A stretch of 64,000 bases of DNA, from the NCBI GenBank assembly GCA_944472135.2, contig OX235270.1:149435632-149499631 (forward strand), given 5' to 3'. This document shows positions 20,315-30,206 of the stretch, in pieces. Both the position numbers and the translations under genes were made by a program. The notes beneath the pieces were generated by a model. That model did not search any database and was not told the origin of the DNA. It worked only from the letters and a program-made list of their open reading frames with translations. This DNA comes from Trichobilharzia regenti (taxonomy: Eukaryota > Platyhelminthes > Trematoda > Strigeidida > Schistosomatidae). Every line of letters starts with the position of its first letter. Position 1 is the first letter of the stretch.

Positions 20315-20845
20315 CCATGATTTCAGCACTGATTTTCTAAATGGCTTATTTGAATTTACCAAAGTGAAGAACTATTTCAAACATGTCATTATAGTTCAGT
20401 AGACCTTAACTATTGCCTGTCAAGTTTAAAGGAAGAGCGGGCGTTTCTGTGTTGCTAGCTGAAAGCCGTTTGTGTCAGTCAAGGGTATCCGCTAGATGGA
20501 AGAGTCGTTCAACATGCCGAATACGAATCTGAAAACACTTAGGCTTTCCCTTTTAATTTATTGAAAACAAGTTATGTACGAGGCACGACTGTCATTTATA
20601 TTCCACATATACCCGCTCATTAATTGTCCTATAGAATATATAAAAGTGAATATCTTGACATCATACAACTGTGAATTGTAGTCAGTAAACAACAAACGTC
20701 TGTCAGTAATATAAGCAATTAACGAGTAGTGTCTTCTTTGGTGATCAGGGGAACCATTAGGTAAATAATTAAGATTCCATTTGCAAAATGTTTATTGACT
20801 CAGACTTTTAAGTTGATTTATGTAGTTAGCTCATACTTTTGATTG
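20315..20845. other. No gene recognised
   Basis: AT-rich sequence between the solo LTR and a ribozyme SINE; nothing identifiable. Confidence 0.5.
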
Positions 20846-21022
20846 CATGGAGGATTTCATCATGAACTGATATCAGTTAGAGAACCACTGGAAAACAACC
20901 CGCGAGTACTGGATAACTGTTTCGTCCTAGTTTGGGACTCTTCATCAGTACACACTCACCGCCAATGTTCGAACCAAGGATCTTCTGTTTACAAGGCGAG
21001 TTCGTGGAACATTTAGTCACTT
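20846..21022 (-). repeat. SINE family B, Sm-alpha-like (B1)
   Basis: Minus-strand unit: tRNA-like head with B-box-like GGTTCGAAC, then the hammerhead-like core, then 'tggttctctaactgatatcag' and 'catgatgaaatcctccatgcaatc'. This organisation (Pol III head then hammerhead) is that of the schistosome Sm-alpha repeats. It faces B2 on the other strand. Confidence 0.8.
20906..20951 (-). ncRNA. Hammerhead-like ribozyme, SINE B1
   Basis: Minus strand: stem I GTACTG pairing with CAGTAC, core ATGAAGA (consensus CUGANGA with C3 changed to A), stem II GTCC/GGAC around CAAACTA, GAAA, then a degraded stem III and ATC in place of GTC. The changed C3 and cleavage triplet predict little or no activity. Confidence 0.65.
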
Positions 21023-21029
21023 GCCTTAT

Positions 21030-21372
21030 TCAGGCAATTAACCTGGGGTTCTCGTGGGAAGCCGTGATCGCTAGGGTACAGCAGGTTGAAGATGCGGCAG
21101 TAACTCATCGAAGAAGACACTGCGAAATGGTCGCGCTATGTCGTGAATCGGCAGAAGTTAGAATTGAAGGACCACTGGATCGGGTTCCAGTGGCTCAATG
21201 GTCTACGAGCCCGTCTTGTGACCAGAAGGTCCTTGGTTCGAACCTCAGTGGGTGTGTGCTGCTGAAGAGTTCCAAACCAGGATGAAACAGTTATCCAGTA
21301 CCCTCAGGTGGTTTCCCAATGGTTCTCTAACTGATGTCAGCTCATGATGAAATCCTCCATGCAATCAAACAA
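21030..21372 (+). repeat. SINE family B (B2) with upstream arm
   Basis: Bases 21030-21185 match the segments that precede the B heads at 40225-40385 and 55400-55560. The head (about 21190-21250) has an A-box-like 'gtggctcaatggtctacg' and B-box GGTTCGAACC. The ribozyme and the common 3' body follow, ending at 'atgcaatc'. B1 and B2 form an inverted pair about 165 bp apart. The 117-codon frame spanning them is an accident. Confidence 0.8.
21256..21301 (+). ncRNA. Hammerhead ribozyme-like, SINE B2
   Basis: Stem I GTGCTG with CAGTAC (one G-U pair), intact core CTGAAGA, stem II GTTC/GGAT around CAAACCA (wobble pairs), GAAA, cleavage triplet ATC. It is one of the few B copies here that keep C3 of the core. 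Confidence 0.65.
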
Positions 21373-22435
21373 AATTTCTGCAAAACCAATACTTGACAAC
21401 GCATATTTTTGACTCCATTCTACTAATGTCAAATGCTTTAGAAAAGCTAATTGCAGGAAAATAAGCAAAACTTCCTCTCAAATGATCGAAATGATATACT
21501 AACTAATAAAGCCTATGGATAATCGAATTACTACTATTTCAGTGCGGGTATTTCAGCACCAACTAAAAATCAATGAGAACTATAGAACACTAAGTTGCTG
21601 TTTCATCTTATCCCGGGAATTTTCACTTATGTGTACCCAGGACACCACAAAGGACTGAAGCCGGGATCTTCACGTTACAAATTTAAGCTTGTTCATACTT
21701 CAGTTACTAGAGACAGAATTCAATGAAGCGTCGATTCTGACGTATATCAACTTGTGATATAGCGTTATTCTCAACAGATACATTCGGCGAGGATCCACTT
21801 CCCCGTGACATGATGGACCACAACTGGTCACGACTTCTTAGTAGAGATTTAGGACATCCAGCCATTCAGCTGTCGATGAGCTAGAGATTAATATCACTAG
21901 ATTTAAAAATAATCCATATGCCTAAAAAAGATGACCAGTGTATTTTTTTGGCTGGTATTGGAATCCATGACACACATGTATTTCTTTTTAAGACCCATTT
22001 TTTGGATATGCCTGCTCCACATTGAGTAGAGTTTCAGGTGAAACTTGAACTCAGTACTCATCACATGAAATGCCACTTCTAGTTTGCAATTGCAATAATA
22101 TCTTCACATCTGTTCAAGTGGGCTATATGTCAAAATGAGATTAATCAGTTCTGTACACATATAGTATTAACAGGATATCACAAAATATGACTTATATTGA
22201 TTTTGCCTAAACTGTATTACAATAATGTAAATGCATCTATGTTTTGCTTTTCGCTATGTAAGTACAACTACTTCATTATTCTGCGTGTTGAATTATTTAT
22301 GTTTCGTTTTTGTGATTATGCTACATTTCATCTAGTAAGGTAAACCAACGTCTCCTTTGTTTTGCTTTAGTCACTTAATCAGTCACTCTGTCAGTTAGTC
22401 GGTCTATTTATTCTTCTGTTTATCACATTATCATG
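21373..22435. other. No gene recognised
   Basis: AT-rich, no frame above 60 codons, no repeat shared with the rest of the window. I see nothing in it. Confidence 0.5.
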
Positions 22436-22985
22436 ATTAATAATAATAATAATTATTATTATTCACTTGGGTTCCTAGTGGAACCTAAGACTTGAACAAC
22501 ACATCTTCACTTTGTTCTATGAGGTACCGTTCTCTTCATCTGGACCCACGATTGTCCATTGTCTCTGGTCCCCTCCTCGCACAGCCTGCTACTTGTCGTC
22601 ACTCTCGTACAGGCAATGCACTCGTCACTTCCTATTTATATTCCCCGTAAAACTATGGCCTAGCGCGCGATTTCATTTGACGGTCTCCTCAGCGTATCTC
22701 CAATCCATCTCCAATTTCCTCCGGGATAATTGTTAAGCGATAGGTTCTTGGTTGGTTTGTTGCCAGCCATAGTTTTTTGCCATAGGGTCTTCAGCGAGAA
22801 GCCAGAGAGGGCAGTTGTTGATAAAAGTCTGTTATCTATAGGAAAATGCTTTTCGTCATCTGCTAACCACGTTTCTGACTCATTTGGGAGAACTGACTGA
22901 CTCACCTAACATTTGTGTTGATAATCCGAATCTATGCTACGGTTTGCAGAAGATATGCAAGCTGATTTCAGGTTGATGTAGGTGG
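22436..22985 (-). mobile_element. RTE-clade LINE remnant (3' part)
   Basis: The 3' end with the (TTA)n/(AAT)n tail is at 22436-22480 ('cttgggttcctagtggaac' on the plus strand). The body matches the 3' kilobase of the 12-15.7 kb RTE in order, with many stops. Boundary on the right is approximate. Confidence 0.7.
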
Positions 22986-23234
22986 ATCTCTATACCCATT
23001 TGTATTCAATAAAATGCCATGAAGTGTAAACACACGGTATATTTTTTATAGATTGTCTTATTGTCGCAGGAATCGTTGTTGGTATTAGTAATTATCCAGG
23101 GATTATCACTTCTGATTAGAAAACAAACAAAAACAATCATTTAGTTAGCTGAAGTGGCTACTTCACTCATCTTGTTTTATTCTTATATGCATACTTACTA
23201 TTAATACTTCTTTATGAATACACTGGATCACAAC

Positions 23235-23420
23235 TGCATCGGTGGCACAGTGGTTAGGACTCTCACCGACCATCAACATGGTCCGAGGTTCAATCCCCTG
23301 CCAACCAACACCTGATATCTATGGTTGGCCTTCAAAATTTGGGCTATCGATATAACATGCTGAAAATTTCATACTTGTACCAAAAATACAGTGTGGAATC
23401 AAGCTGTAGTCACAAAAAAC
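23235..23420 (+). repeat. SINE family A, copy A3
   Basis: Head 'gcatcggtggcacagtgg', B-box-like GGTTCAATCCC, the common body and an A-rich end. It shares with A4 (28987) a set of changes such as 'gaccatcaacatggtccgag' and 'gatataacatg', so A3 and A4 form a subfamily. The 11-bp head pairing of A2 is broken here. Confidence 0.85.
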
Positions 23421-24480
23421 TAGGCCGAATATTATTCAACTTTGTTCACTGAAACGCTATTTTTAAATTTTGAATTATGTTCTGATTTCTTTATTTAGTG
23501 AACAGTTGGTCCACACTTTTCACTACATAGTAAAAAATGTCATATTCAGCTGTTAACGAAAGATATGTAAACAGCTTAACCGATAGTGGTTTTTGACGAA
23601 ATCTATCCTTTGTTCACTTATATCCAGATATATTTAAATGATTTGAAAATCCCCATTGAATCATATAAGATAAGTGAAGAGTTAGTCTTTTCGCTGAAAA
23701 TTTAAAATTTTAACCAGTACACATTAGTGACTGACATAATGGCGGATATCCTGTAATTCAGGTGGAATTTTGGATACAATGACTAATTTAAGCACAAGTG
23801 TGAGGATAGGTAACTTTCCAAGTTAGTCAATAGCAGTGGTACTGTATCAATAATAGACGGAAGGTATTAAACTGTAGGTCACTGAATTTCGCTCACCTAG
23901 CAACTTGAAGATCATCGGATGGATCCTTAATGGATTCGTGTGTGTGTGTGTGTGTGAGTGAGTTTGTGTACCGTTAAACAGTTCAGATTTAGAAACTACA
24001 CAGCTGCTTAGTATTCGCTGGATTTTACTGATTATCTCACTGACATCAGTTCGCCAAGATATCTACCTTGAACTGGTCACAAGTTAAATGTGGTGCAGCT
24101 CCATTTAGTTAAAATAATAACAAAGTGAGCATACATTCTATATGTCATACGCTTTGTCAGAAGAAGACATCATGAAAATGTTTCTTCCTTTCTGTCAGAT
24201 TTATGCCTGTTGTAACAGAAGAATACGAAAGTTAATAATCACTGAGTGGTTGGACATATTTTGCTAACGTTCATTCGTGAGCAATAAGTAATTAAGTGAT
24301 TTGATGGATAGTGTGTAAGACAGTCTTTCACTTGGTCAGCATACTGTATATGTCATAGCCAATACACTCAAGTTGCACACCACCCTTCATTTCAGTTGGT
24401 TATCATAGTAACCACCATAATTTGAAGACAGAATAAAACGGAAAGGAAACAAGGAGGAAGTCATGGATGTTACCTTACAG
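23421..24480. other. No gene recognised; TG microsatellite
   Basis: AT-rich sequence with a (TG)n run at about 23938-23957. No frame above 60 codons. Confidence 0.55.
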
Positions 24481-24484
24481 GCAT

Positions 24485-24615
24485 AGTATTTATAACCGGA
24501 AGGATATGGGTTTGAACTTCAGCGGACAAGCAATGCAGATGAGTCCCAAACTAGGACGATTCTCATTCCCTGGTTTTCAATGTTTCTCTAACTGATATCA
24601 ATCCACAGTCAAACT
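24485..24615 (+). repeat. SINE family B remnant with hammerhead-like core
   Basis: Contains a B-box-like GGTTTGAAC, then 'cagatgagtcccaaac' and 'aggacgatt', and 'tttctctaactgatatcaatc', in the B-family order. The core keeps GATGA directly next to stem II GTCC/GGAC, but GAAA has become GATT, so it is inactive. Confidence 0.55.
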
Positions 24616-24799
24616 TGAAATAATAACAATAAAAGAAATCTCCTCATATTAATAATTAGTACTGGAGAGTGATGTACGTACTGAATTGCGCGGCTGGATG
24701 TGAATCTCATTTGACAGAGTAACAATTTTACTTTAGTCATAGCCTAACATTTACAGCTGTCACATTGATGAATGTAGCTCGGCTACTAATATGCGAGTA

Positions 24800-25130
24800 T
24801 GGTATTTTGATTGGACACTAGTAACTAGTGTGATGGGTGTCTAGTCCTATCATTGGTGCAGGCTGAATTCTATCAGTCAGGTTGTAATGAGGGCACTATT
24901 CCAGGGTAGCTCTCCATCACGGTGCACATTGACTTGATAATATTAGATGGTTGGAGGCGATCGACAGGAAGCCTTGGACCTAGGTTTCGTGTTAGTTGGC
25001 ACTCAACAGCAAGGCGTATCTGCAACCTTGAAGGAACTCATGTCCCTTCTGAGATTCGACCCCACGTTACCCAGTGCTGCAATGAGTCAGAGATGTTGCC
25101 ACTGAGCCATTCGGGCTAGCGAATGACCTC
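24800..25130 (-). repeat. SINE family C (C2)
   Basis: The minus-strand unit runs from the tRNA-like head (25125-25060, 'aatggc' then 'aacatctctgactcattgcag' and B-box GGTCGAATC) through the hammerhead (24971-25015) to the tail, followed at the outer end by block X (24805-24880, 'ttggacactagt'). It forms an inverted pair with C3; arms 24937-25125 and 25327-25516 match. Confidence 0.75.
24971..25015 (-). ncRNA. Hammerhead ribozyme-like, SINE C2
   Basis: Minus strand: stem I GCCTTG with CAAGGC (six Watson-Crick pairs), core CTGTTGA (U7 position varies but G5-A6 order is altered by one base from CTGATGA), stem II GTGC/ACAC around CAACTA, GAAA, a near-palindromic stem III (ACCTAGGT) and cleavage triplet GTC. 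It is the best stem I in family C. Confidence 0.65.
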
Positions 25131-25149
25131 CTGTACGACTGTATCGATT

Positions 25150-25520
25150 ATTTTAAACTAGGCACTAGTCCAGTCCTATCTTTGAGGCAGACGAAATTCT
25201 CTTAACCACTTTTAAAACTTGACAGATGGAATTCAGTTTGCACCAAAGATAGGGCTAGACACGTCACACTAGTTACTGACTAGTGTCCAATCAAAATACT
25301 AATCAAAGTCCTCCAGGAAGTCAGTCGCGAGCCCGAACAGCTCAATGGTAACGTCTCTGACTCATTGCAGCACTGGGTGACGCGGGTTCGAATATCAGAA
25401 TGGACATGAGTTCCTTCAAGGTTGCAGATACGCCTTGCTGATGAGTGTCAACTAGCACGAAACTTAAGCCAAGCAAGGCTTCTTGTGACCGATTGCCTCC
25501 AACCGTCTAATATCATCAAA
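25150..25520 (+). repeat. SINE family C (C3)
   Basis: Block X is inverted at 25215-25315, followed by the head (25327-25395, 'caatggtaacgtctctgac', B-box GGTTCGAAT), the hammerhead and the tail, ending 'cctccaaccgtctaatatc'. In C2 block X follows the tail; here it precedes the head, so the two copies are circular permutations of one unit. Confidence 0.72.
25432..25479 (+). ncRNA. Hammerhead ribozyme, SINE C3 (canonical core)
   Basis: Stem I GCCTTG before an intact core CTGATGA, stem II GTGT/GCAC (GUG/CAC firm) around a CAACTA-type loop, GAAA, palindromic stem III ACTTAAG(C), triplet GCC where GTC is expected, and the stem I partner CAAGGC three bases later than in C2. The core is the most canonical in the SINEs of this window, but the GTC-to-GCC change would block cleavage at that site. 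Confidence 0.68.
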
Positions 25521-26050
25521 TGAGAGTGTGGTATTCGCCAAACTACTGGAAAGAACTCCATTACGATGAAAATTCCCGTCTTTTCCTGAATCTTAACTCG
25601 TTACATCACAACAGTCCTGTAGACTAAGGCAATGGACGATGAACCAGATAACGCATTAGAAATACACCACTACATACTAATGCACTGCTACAATCTTCTT
25701 CCTTACAAATTATCACCACATTTAACTTAGTTACTGAATCAACTATAGAACAGTTAATTGGTTGTAGTCTAGAGGGTGACATGAAGCAGATCATGAAAAG
25801 CTTACACTGAACAGTCAGACCAGCTTAAAAAGATGACTGAGAACAAAATACATGTAAAATGTGCTTCTGAAGCCCAATGTTCCACTTTGGCGCCACGGAG
25901 TGAATATTAATAATGATAATAATGTAATAGTTTAGATCACAGATGTTTTGGTATTTGTAAGGCTGTTGGCATTTCAGATTGTAATAAGAAAACGTAATTT
26001 CTCTGAATCGTGTAATTTATTTGCGCAACACATTACATGATTCTGAAAAA
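25521..26050. other. No gene recognised
   Basis: AT-rich sequence before the next RTE element; nothing identifiable. Confidence 0.5.
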
Positions 26051-26054
26051 TTAC

Positions 26055-27028
26055 TTCTTATTATTATATTATTATTGTTCCCTTGGGTTCCTAGTGAAAC
26101 ATACGGCTTCAACTGTACGTCTCCACTTGCCATTTCTGTCTACCTTCTGCTGTACTTTTCACCTGCATCCATGTTAGTCCATACTCTTTCAACTCCTCAA
26201 CTCTTCACACACACACGATCTCCTGCATGTCACCCTCGAACTGACGTCCCACTCGCCGCGTGCTTCCCTTTCGGCCTAGTTCCACTCGAGCAATCGCCTG
26301 ACGCGCGCGCGATGTCACCAACCGGCGTCCTAAACAAGTATCCAATCCATCTCAATCCACTTTCTCCTGCATATTTGTTGGTTGGCGATTGCTTCTTGTT
26401 TTGTTTGTTTGTTCCAATACTTCCTTGTTGGTGATGCTTTCCGGCCCGGCCCGGCCCGCCCATCTGATCTTCAGTATAGAGCCAGCGAAGACAGTTGTTG
26501 GTTGATAAAGGTCTGCAATAGCCTTTTGGAAATATTCTTTCTGACCCACCCGCCAAATTTGTGACCCGTATAGAAGAACTGACTGACTTGACGTTTGTAT
26601 TGAGAATCCGAGCGAATTTTGTTGTTGATGCAGAGTGACGAAGATTTCCAGATTGGTTTCAGGTTGATGAGTGAATGCGTTTCTCACCCGCTTTCCCGAT
26701 TCTCGCTCTATTTGACATCCTCGTCCGTTCCGTTTTCCTGTATTTGAGACTGCTCCCTAGATAAGTGAACGAAGTAACATCTTTCAAATCCCTCCCGTTG
26801 ATGGTGATTGTGATCGTGCTGGATGTTGCTGTTGTTGTTGTTTTTGGTGTTGGTTGGTTGTTTATTTTCATAAACTCCGTCTTGTCTATGTTCACATGGA
26901 GTCCTGTCTTCACCGGCTGCTTCTTCAACCAGTTTGTCGGTTTTCGCTCGTAAGTCTTCGATTTTGCGTGAGATCAAACATAAATCATTCACGCGCGAAA
27001 TCCAGGTCTTCTAGGTTCTTCACGTCGG
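26055..27028 (-). mobile_element. RTE-clade LINE, 5'-truncated (GC-patch subfamily)
   Basis: Minus strand from 'gacgtgaagaacctagaag' (coding VKNLEDLDF) to the 3' end 'cactaggaacccaagggaac' with an (AAT)n tail at about 26055-26080. It is very similar to 12067-13000, including the GC-rich 'ggcccggcccgg' patch. Overlapping frames (26992-26230) show it is frameshifted. Additional CG-containing small insertions relative to the 12-kb copy occur near 26270-26300. Confidence 0.85.
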
Positions 27029-27255
27029 ATTATATCTTGTTTCTTTATCTAAATTCATAAAAGGAACTAATTGTTTTAAAGTTCAGATTGTATTATCAGT
27101 GCCATGAAAGAAGTCCCAGAAAAATGTCACTTGGAAGACAAGCAACCACTAGGTAGGTGGAAGTGAGTGTGAATAACTACGGCATGTCCCCTTATCCTGA
27201 GCGAATGATTTTCCCGAAAATAATGTCTTCGTTGAACAGTTTTCTTCATGTGTAG

Positions 27256-28480
27256 ATGAGTATTTTCTGTGAAAGTGTGAACCACATGATCGTTTTAAAT
27301 AAGTTCATGGTGTCATTTGATGTAACCTCCTTGTTCACGAGGATCCCAATCAATGAAACTATTGAGATCATTTTTCAGCAGTCTGATCTTCTCCCACTCC
27401 CAGATTCGGAATTCAAACGCCTACTGCTTATATGTACCATGTATGTGCAATTCCAATTTGACAACATTCTTTATCGCCAAATAGATGGTGTAGTCATGGT
27501 CAGTCCACTTAGCCTTGTTTTAGCAGATATCTTCATGTGAAACCTTGAGAAAACAAAGTTGAAGCATGCAGCTAACCAAACAACTTCCTGTTGTCGAAAT
27601 GTCAATGACACATTGGTAATGTGCAACAATGAAAGTCATGCCTCCTACCTACTCAGATTATTCAACAATGCACATACAAATATTGTATTTACTATGGAAC
27701 ATGGAAATGATGGGAAGTTCCATTTCCTTGGCGTGCAACGCCTAGAAGATGATAGTCTCCAGATATCAATTTACCGAAAGCTGACATGGAATGAACAATA
27801 CTTGCATTTTAATAGCTTTTGTCCAAATAGCTATAAACGAGCACTAGTCAAAACTCTGTACTATAGATTGAGGAGAATATGCTCTGCAGAGCAACTAGAG
27901 GATGAATTTACAATTCTTGAAAAGGTGCTGAAAAACAACGGTTATCCTCAAAGATTCATTAACGAATATGGAAGATGTGAAGGCTCAAATACCAAACCAA
28001 TCACAGTTGAAAAAGGCCTGTCTTCATTGAACTAGATTTTAAAGGTGAAAATGTTGCAGCAATGGTCAACAGAAAACTGAGTGCGTCACTAGATGGAGCC
28101 TATCATGCAGCTAAGATGGTTGCCATCTATTGAAAAACTTGCTCTTTGGTACAATCAAAAATCGATATATATCCATCTCATGTTATATGTATCTGCGGGA
28201 GCACTTACATTGGAAGGACAGAAAGAAGGACATATCTACGACTTTTTGAACATGTACGAAAAAGCTTATGTCTAAAGGGAACAAATGCTTTAAACAGTTC
28301 CATCGCCAGGTATCTCCTTGACAGGGGTCATGAGATGGACGTCAAAGAAATCGTTCAAAATTATCAATAGGCAAAAGAGCTCAATTCTCCTTTAGCCTGA
28401 CGAAGTAATCTGCATCAAGCGCCTAAAACCTGATTTATGCGTTCAGAAAGAAGCAGTTATCAGTCTCTCTTTGTCCTGGT
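27256..28480 (+). pseudogene. Penelope-like RT plus GIY-YIG, decayed
   Basis: Three consecutive plus frames form one PLE protein. MVSFDVTSLFTRIP is motif A. DGVVMVSPLSLVLADIFM is motif B with the usual MGSP changed to MVSP. CCRNVNDTLVMC is the catalytic block, where the usual YVDDT has become NVNDT, removing a catalytic Asp. GNDGKFHFLGVQ and SIYRKLTWNEQYL are the thumb, and VICICGSTYIGRTERR with LFEHVRK is the GIY-YIG domain. The ORF ends with DLCVQKEAVISLSLSW near 28480, where a TA microsatellite begins. It is inactive by sequence. The same family supplied the 10.3-11.1 kb element. Confidence 0.85.
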
Positions 28481-28503
28481 ATATATATATATATATATAT
28501 TAT
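28481..28503. repeat. TA microsatellite
   Basis: About 11 TA units directly after the end of the PLE ORF. Confidence 0.9.
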
Positions 28504-28700
28504 AACTGGATGCATGTACTGATTGATTGATTTTTTTAAGATGAACTCCGTGCAAGTGTGTTAAAACTGTTTCTGTAGATATACTTAATAATGACTGTGG
28601 TCTATAAGCAGTTGATGAGAAGGCAACGAAATAAGCAATGACGGTACCACTTTATTCTGCGAAAATTGTAGTTCTTGCTTTATTCAAATTCATTAAAGGG
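28504..28700 (+). repeat. Penelope terminal repeat
   Basis: Similar to the right arm at 10900-11103 ('ctgtggtctataagcag', 'ggtaccactttattctgc', 'tgtagttcttgctttattcaaattc'). It marks the 3' end of the PLE starting at about 27.2 kb and carries a hammerhead motif. Confidence 0.75.
28607..28660 (+). ncRNA. Hammerhead ribozyme-like, Penelope terminal repeat
   Basis: Stem I AGCAG with CTGC, core TTGATGA (C3 changed to T), minimal stem II (GAAGGCAAC), GAAA, stem III AUAAG.../...UUUAU and AUU before the cleavage point. Differences from the 11031 copy fall mainly in loops and stem III. The C3 change would impair cleavage. Confidence 0.65.
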
Positions 28701-28986
28701 AATAAATGTATGAAAAAACGAATGCCTACGTAAATATCCGTCAAGTTAAAAATAGAAACCTAAAATTTATCACAAAAAAGAATAAAACATCATGGGATAA
28801 ATTGATAAGAACAGTTCCAATAAATGTATGAATAAATTTCACTCGATGACGACTTGAAAAAAGCGAATAATTGAAGGTCTGTTAGCTGTAAAATACCAAT
28901 TGAGCACATAAACTTCAAACTGACATTAAGATTTTATTGGGAAGTGGATATTCTCAATGGAACTCGTCATGACAGTAAACAGCTAC
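28701..28986. other. No gene recognised
   Basis: AT-rich; nothing identifiable. Confidence 0.45.
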
Positions 28987-29180
28987 GTGCGTCGGTGGCA
29001 CAGTGGTTAGGACTCTCGCTGACCATCAACATGGTCCGAGGTTCAATCCCCTGCCAACCAACACCTGATATCTATGGTCGGCCTTCAAAATTTGGGCTAC
29101 CGATATAACATGATAAAAATTTCATACTTATACCAAAAATACAGTGTGGAATCAAGCTGTAATCAAAAAACATTTTTTTT
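28987..29180 (+). repeat. SINE family A, copy A4
   Basis: Head 'gtgcgtcggtggcacagtgg', B-box-like GGTTCAATCCC, the common body, end 'aatcaagctgtaatc' and a short A run. It shares subfamily changes with A3. Confidence 0.85.
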
Positions 29181-29603
29181 AAAAAGTTGTTCTAAGCGCC
29201 TTCTTTAAATTTTCCAGGGCACTAATCATATGAAACAGAGCAATGACAAAGTTAACACGTTTTAACTCAGATGAAAGCAATTTTAAAATAAATCAAAGGG
29301 TCAGAGTTAAACAAATACTAGATTGCAGTTATTCATCAGCTGATGATGAAGTCTTCTTATAGTCAATGTTGCTTGGCTCAGTCAAATAACATGACCACAT
29401 GATTTATCAATAGTCTGCCCTAAATATGCATATTTAACTAGACCCATTATTGGATAATGTAGCTATGCTTTCGAGGAAGTGTCCATTATAAACTTCAAAT
29501 TAAAATTAAATTAAATTTAGATGTTACTGGAACTTTTGATAGTTCTCATTATTCTTTCCTGTTCCTCTTAGGGGTTAGAGAATCTTCCAAATGCCTGGGA
29601 CAG
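29181..29603. other. No gene recognised
   Basis: AT-rich; no motif seen. Confidence 0.45.
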
Positions 29604-29872
29604 GTGTTGAATCATTCCTCCTACACGTATTCTCTCTCATTTGATTCGATAAACAAAGCTTCTCTTGTCAGTCTCTCCCTTCACGATGTTATATTGAATC
29701 TTACATCTCTCATCTTGTCCCGTCATGTTGTATGGTCGTGTGTGATTGGTGTAGCTGAAATATTCTCTAGATTTCTTTTGTTATTCGGGTCAACTAATCT
29801 AGATTTCGCTAGGTTTTTTATGCTTCGCCAGTCTGGCTGACCCCGTTCTAGTACTTTGACCTATGTATTTGA
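29604..29872 (-). pseudogene. Penelope-like GIY-YIG C-terminal fragment (minus)
   Basis: Minus-strand frames give, with shifts, the PLE C-terminal path from a linker of the 'AKHKK' type through a decayed NHTRPYN block to an ERLTREALFIES-like end. It is the same family as the fragment at 53483-53748. It faces an inverted partner at 29890-30185. Confidence 0.65.
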
Positions 29873-29889
29873 TCTGATAATCATTGCTC

Positions 29890-30185
29890 GATATTAGGTC
29901 CTTAATAAGATAAGTAATCTAGAAAATAGTTCAGCCATAGCACACCGTATATGCAATTACACACAACCATACAATAGGATGGGATAGGATGACAGTTTTG
30001 AAATCTAATGTCACAGGGTGGAGGGAGAGATTGATAACAGAAGCTTTGTTTATCGAATCAACTGAGAAAGAATACGTGTAATAGGAACGATTTCACACCT
30101 CTTCACTCAGACATCTCAAAATTCTGCTACCCGAACGACGAAAAATAGGAGAGAACAAAGAAAACCACAAAACTCAAGCTTCGAA
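29890..30185 (+). pseudogene. Penelope-like GIY-YIG C-terminal fragment (plus)
   Basis: The plus strand gives AITHNHTIGWDRMTVLKSNV and WRERLITEALFIES, matching HAWDKNHNIDWNNVCILKTN and KWKERLITESIFI of the intact ORF at 6286-7674. Together with 29604-29872 it forms an inverted pair. Confidence 0.75.
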
Positions 30186-30206
30186 GTCGCGTGATTATAA
30201 TTAATA

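Noticed and set aside
20932..21285. 117-codon plus-strand open frame
   Set aside because: It runs across SINE B1, its arm and the B2 head; both ends are noncoding repeat sequence, so it is chance.
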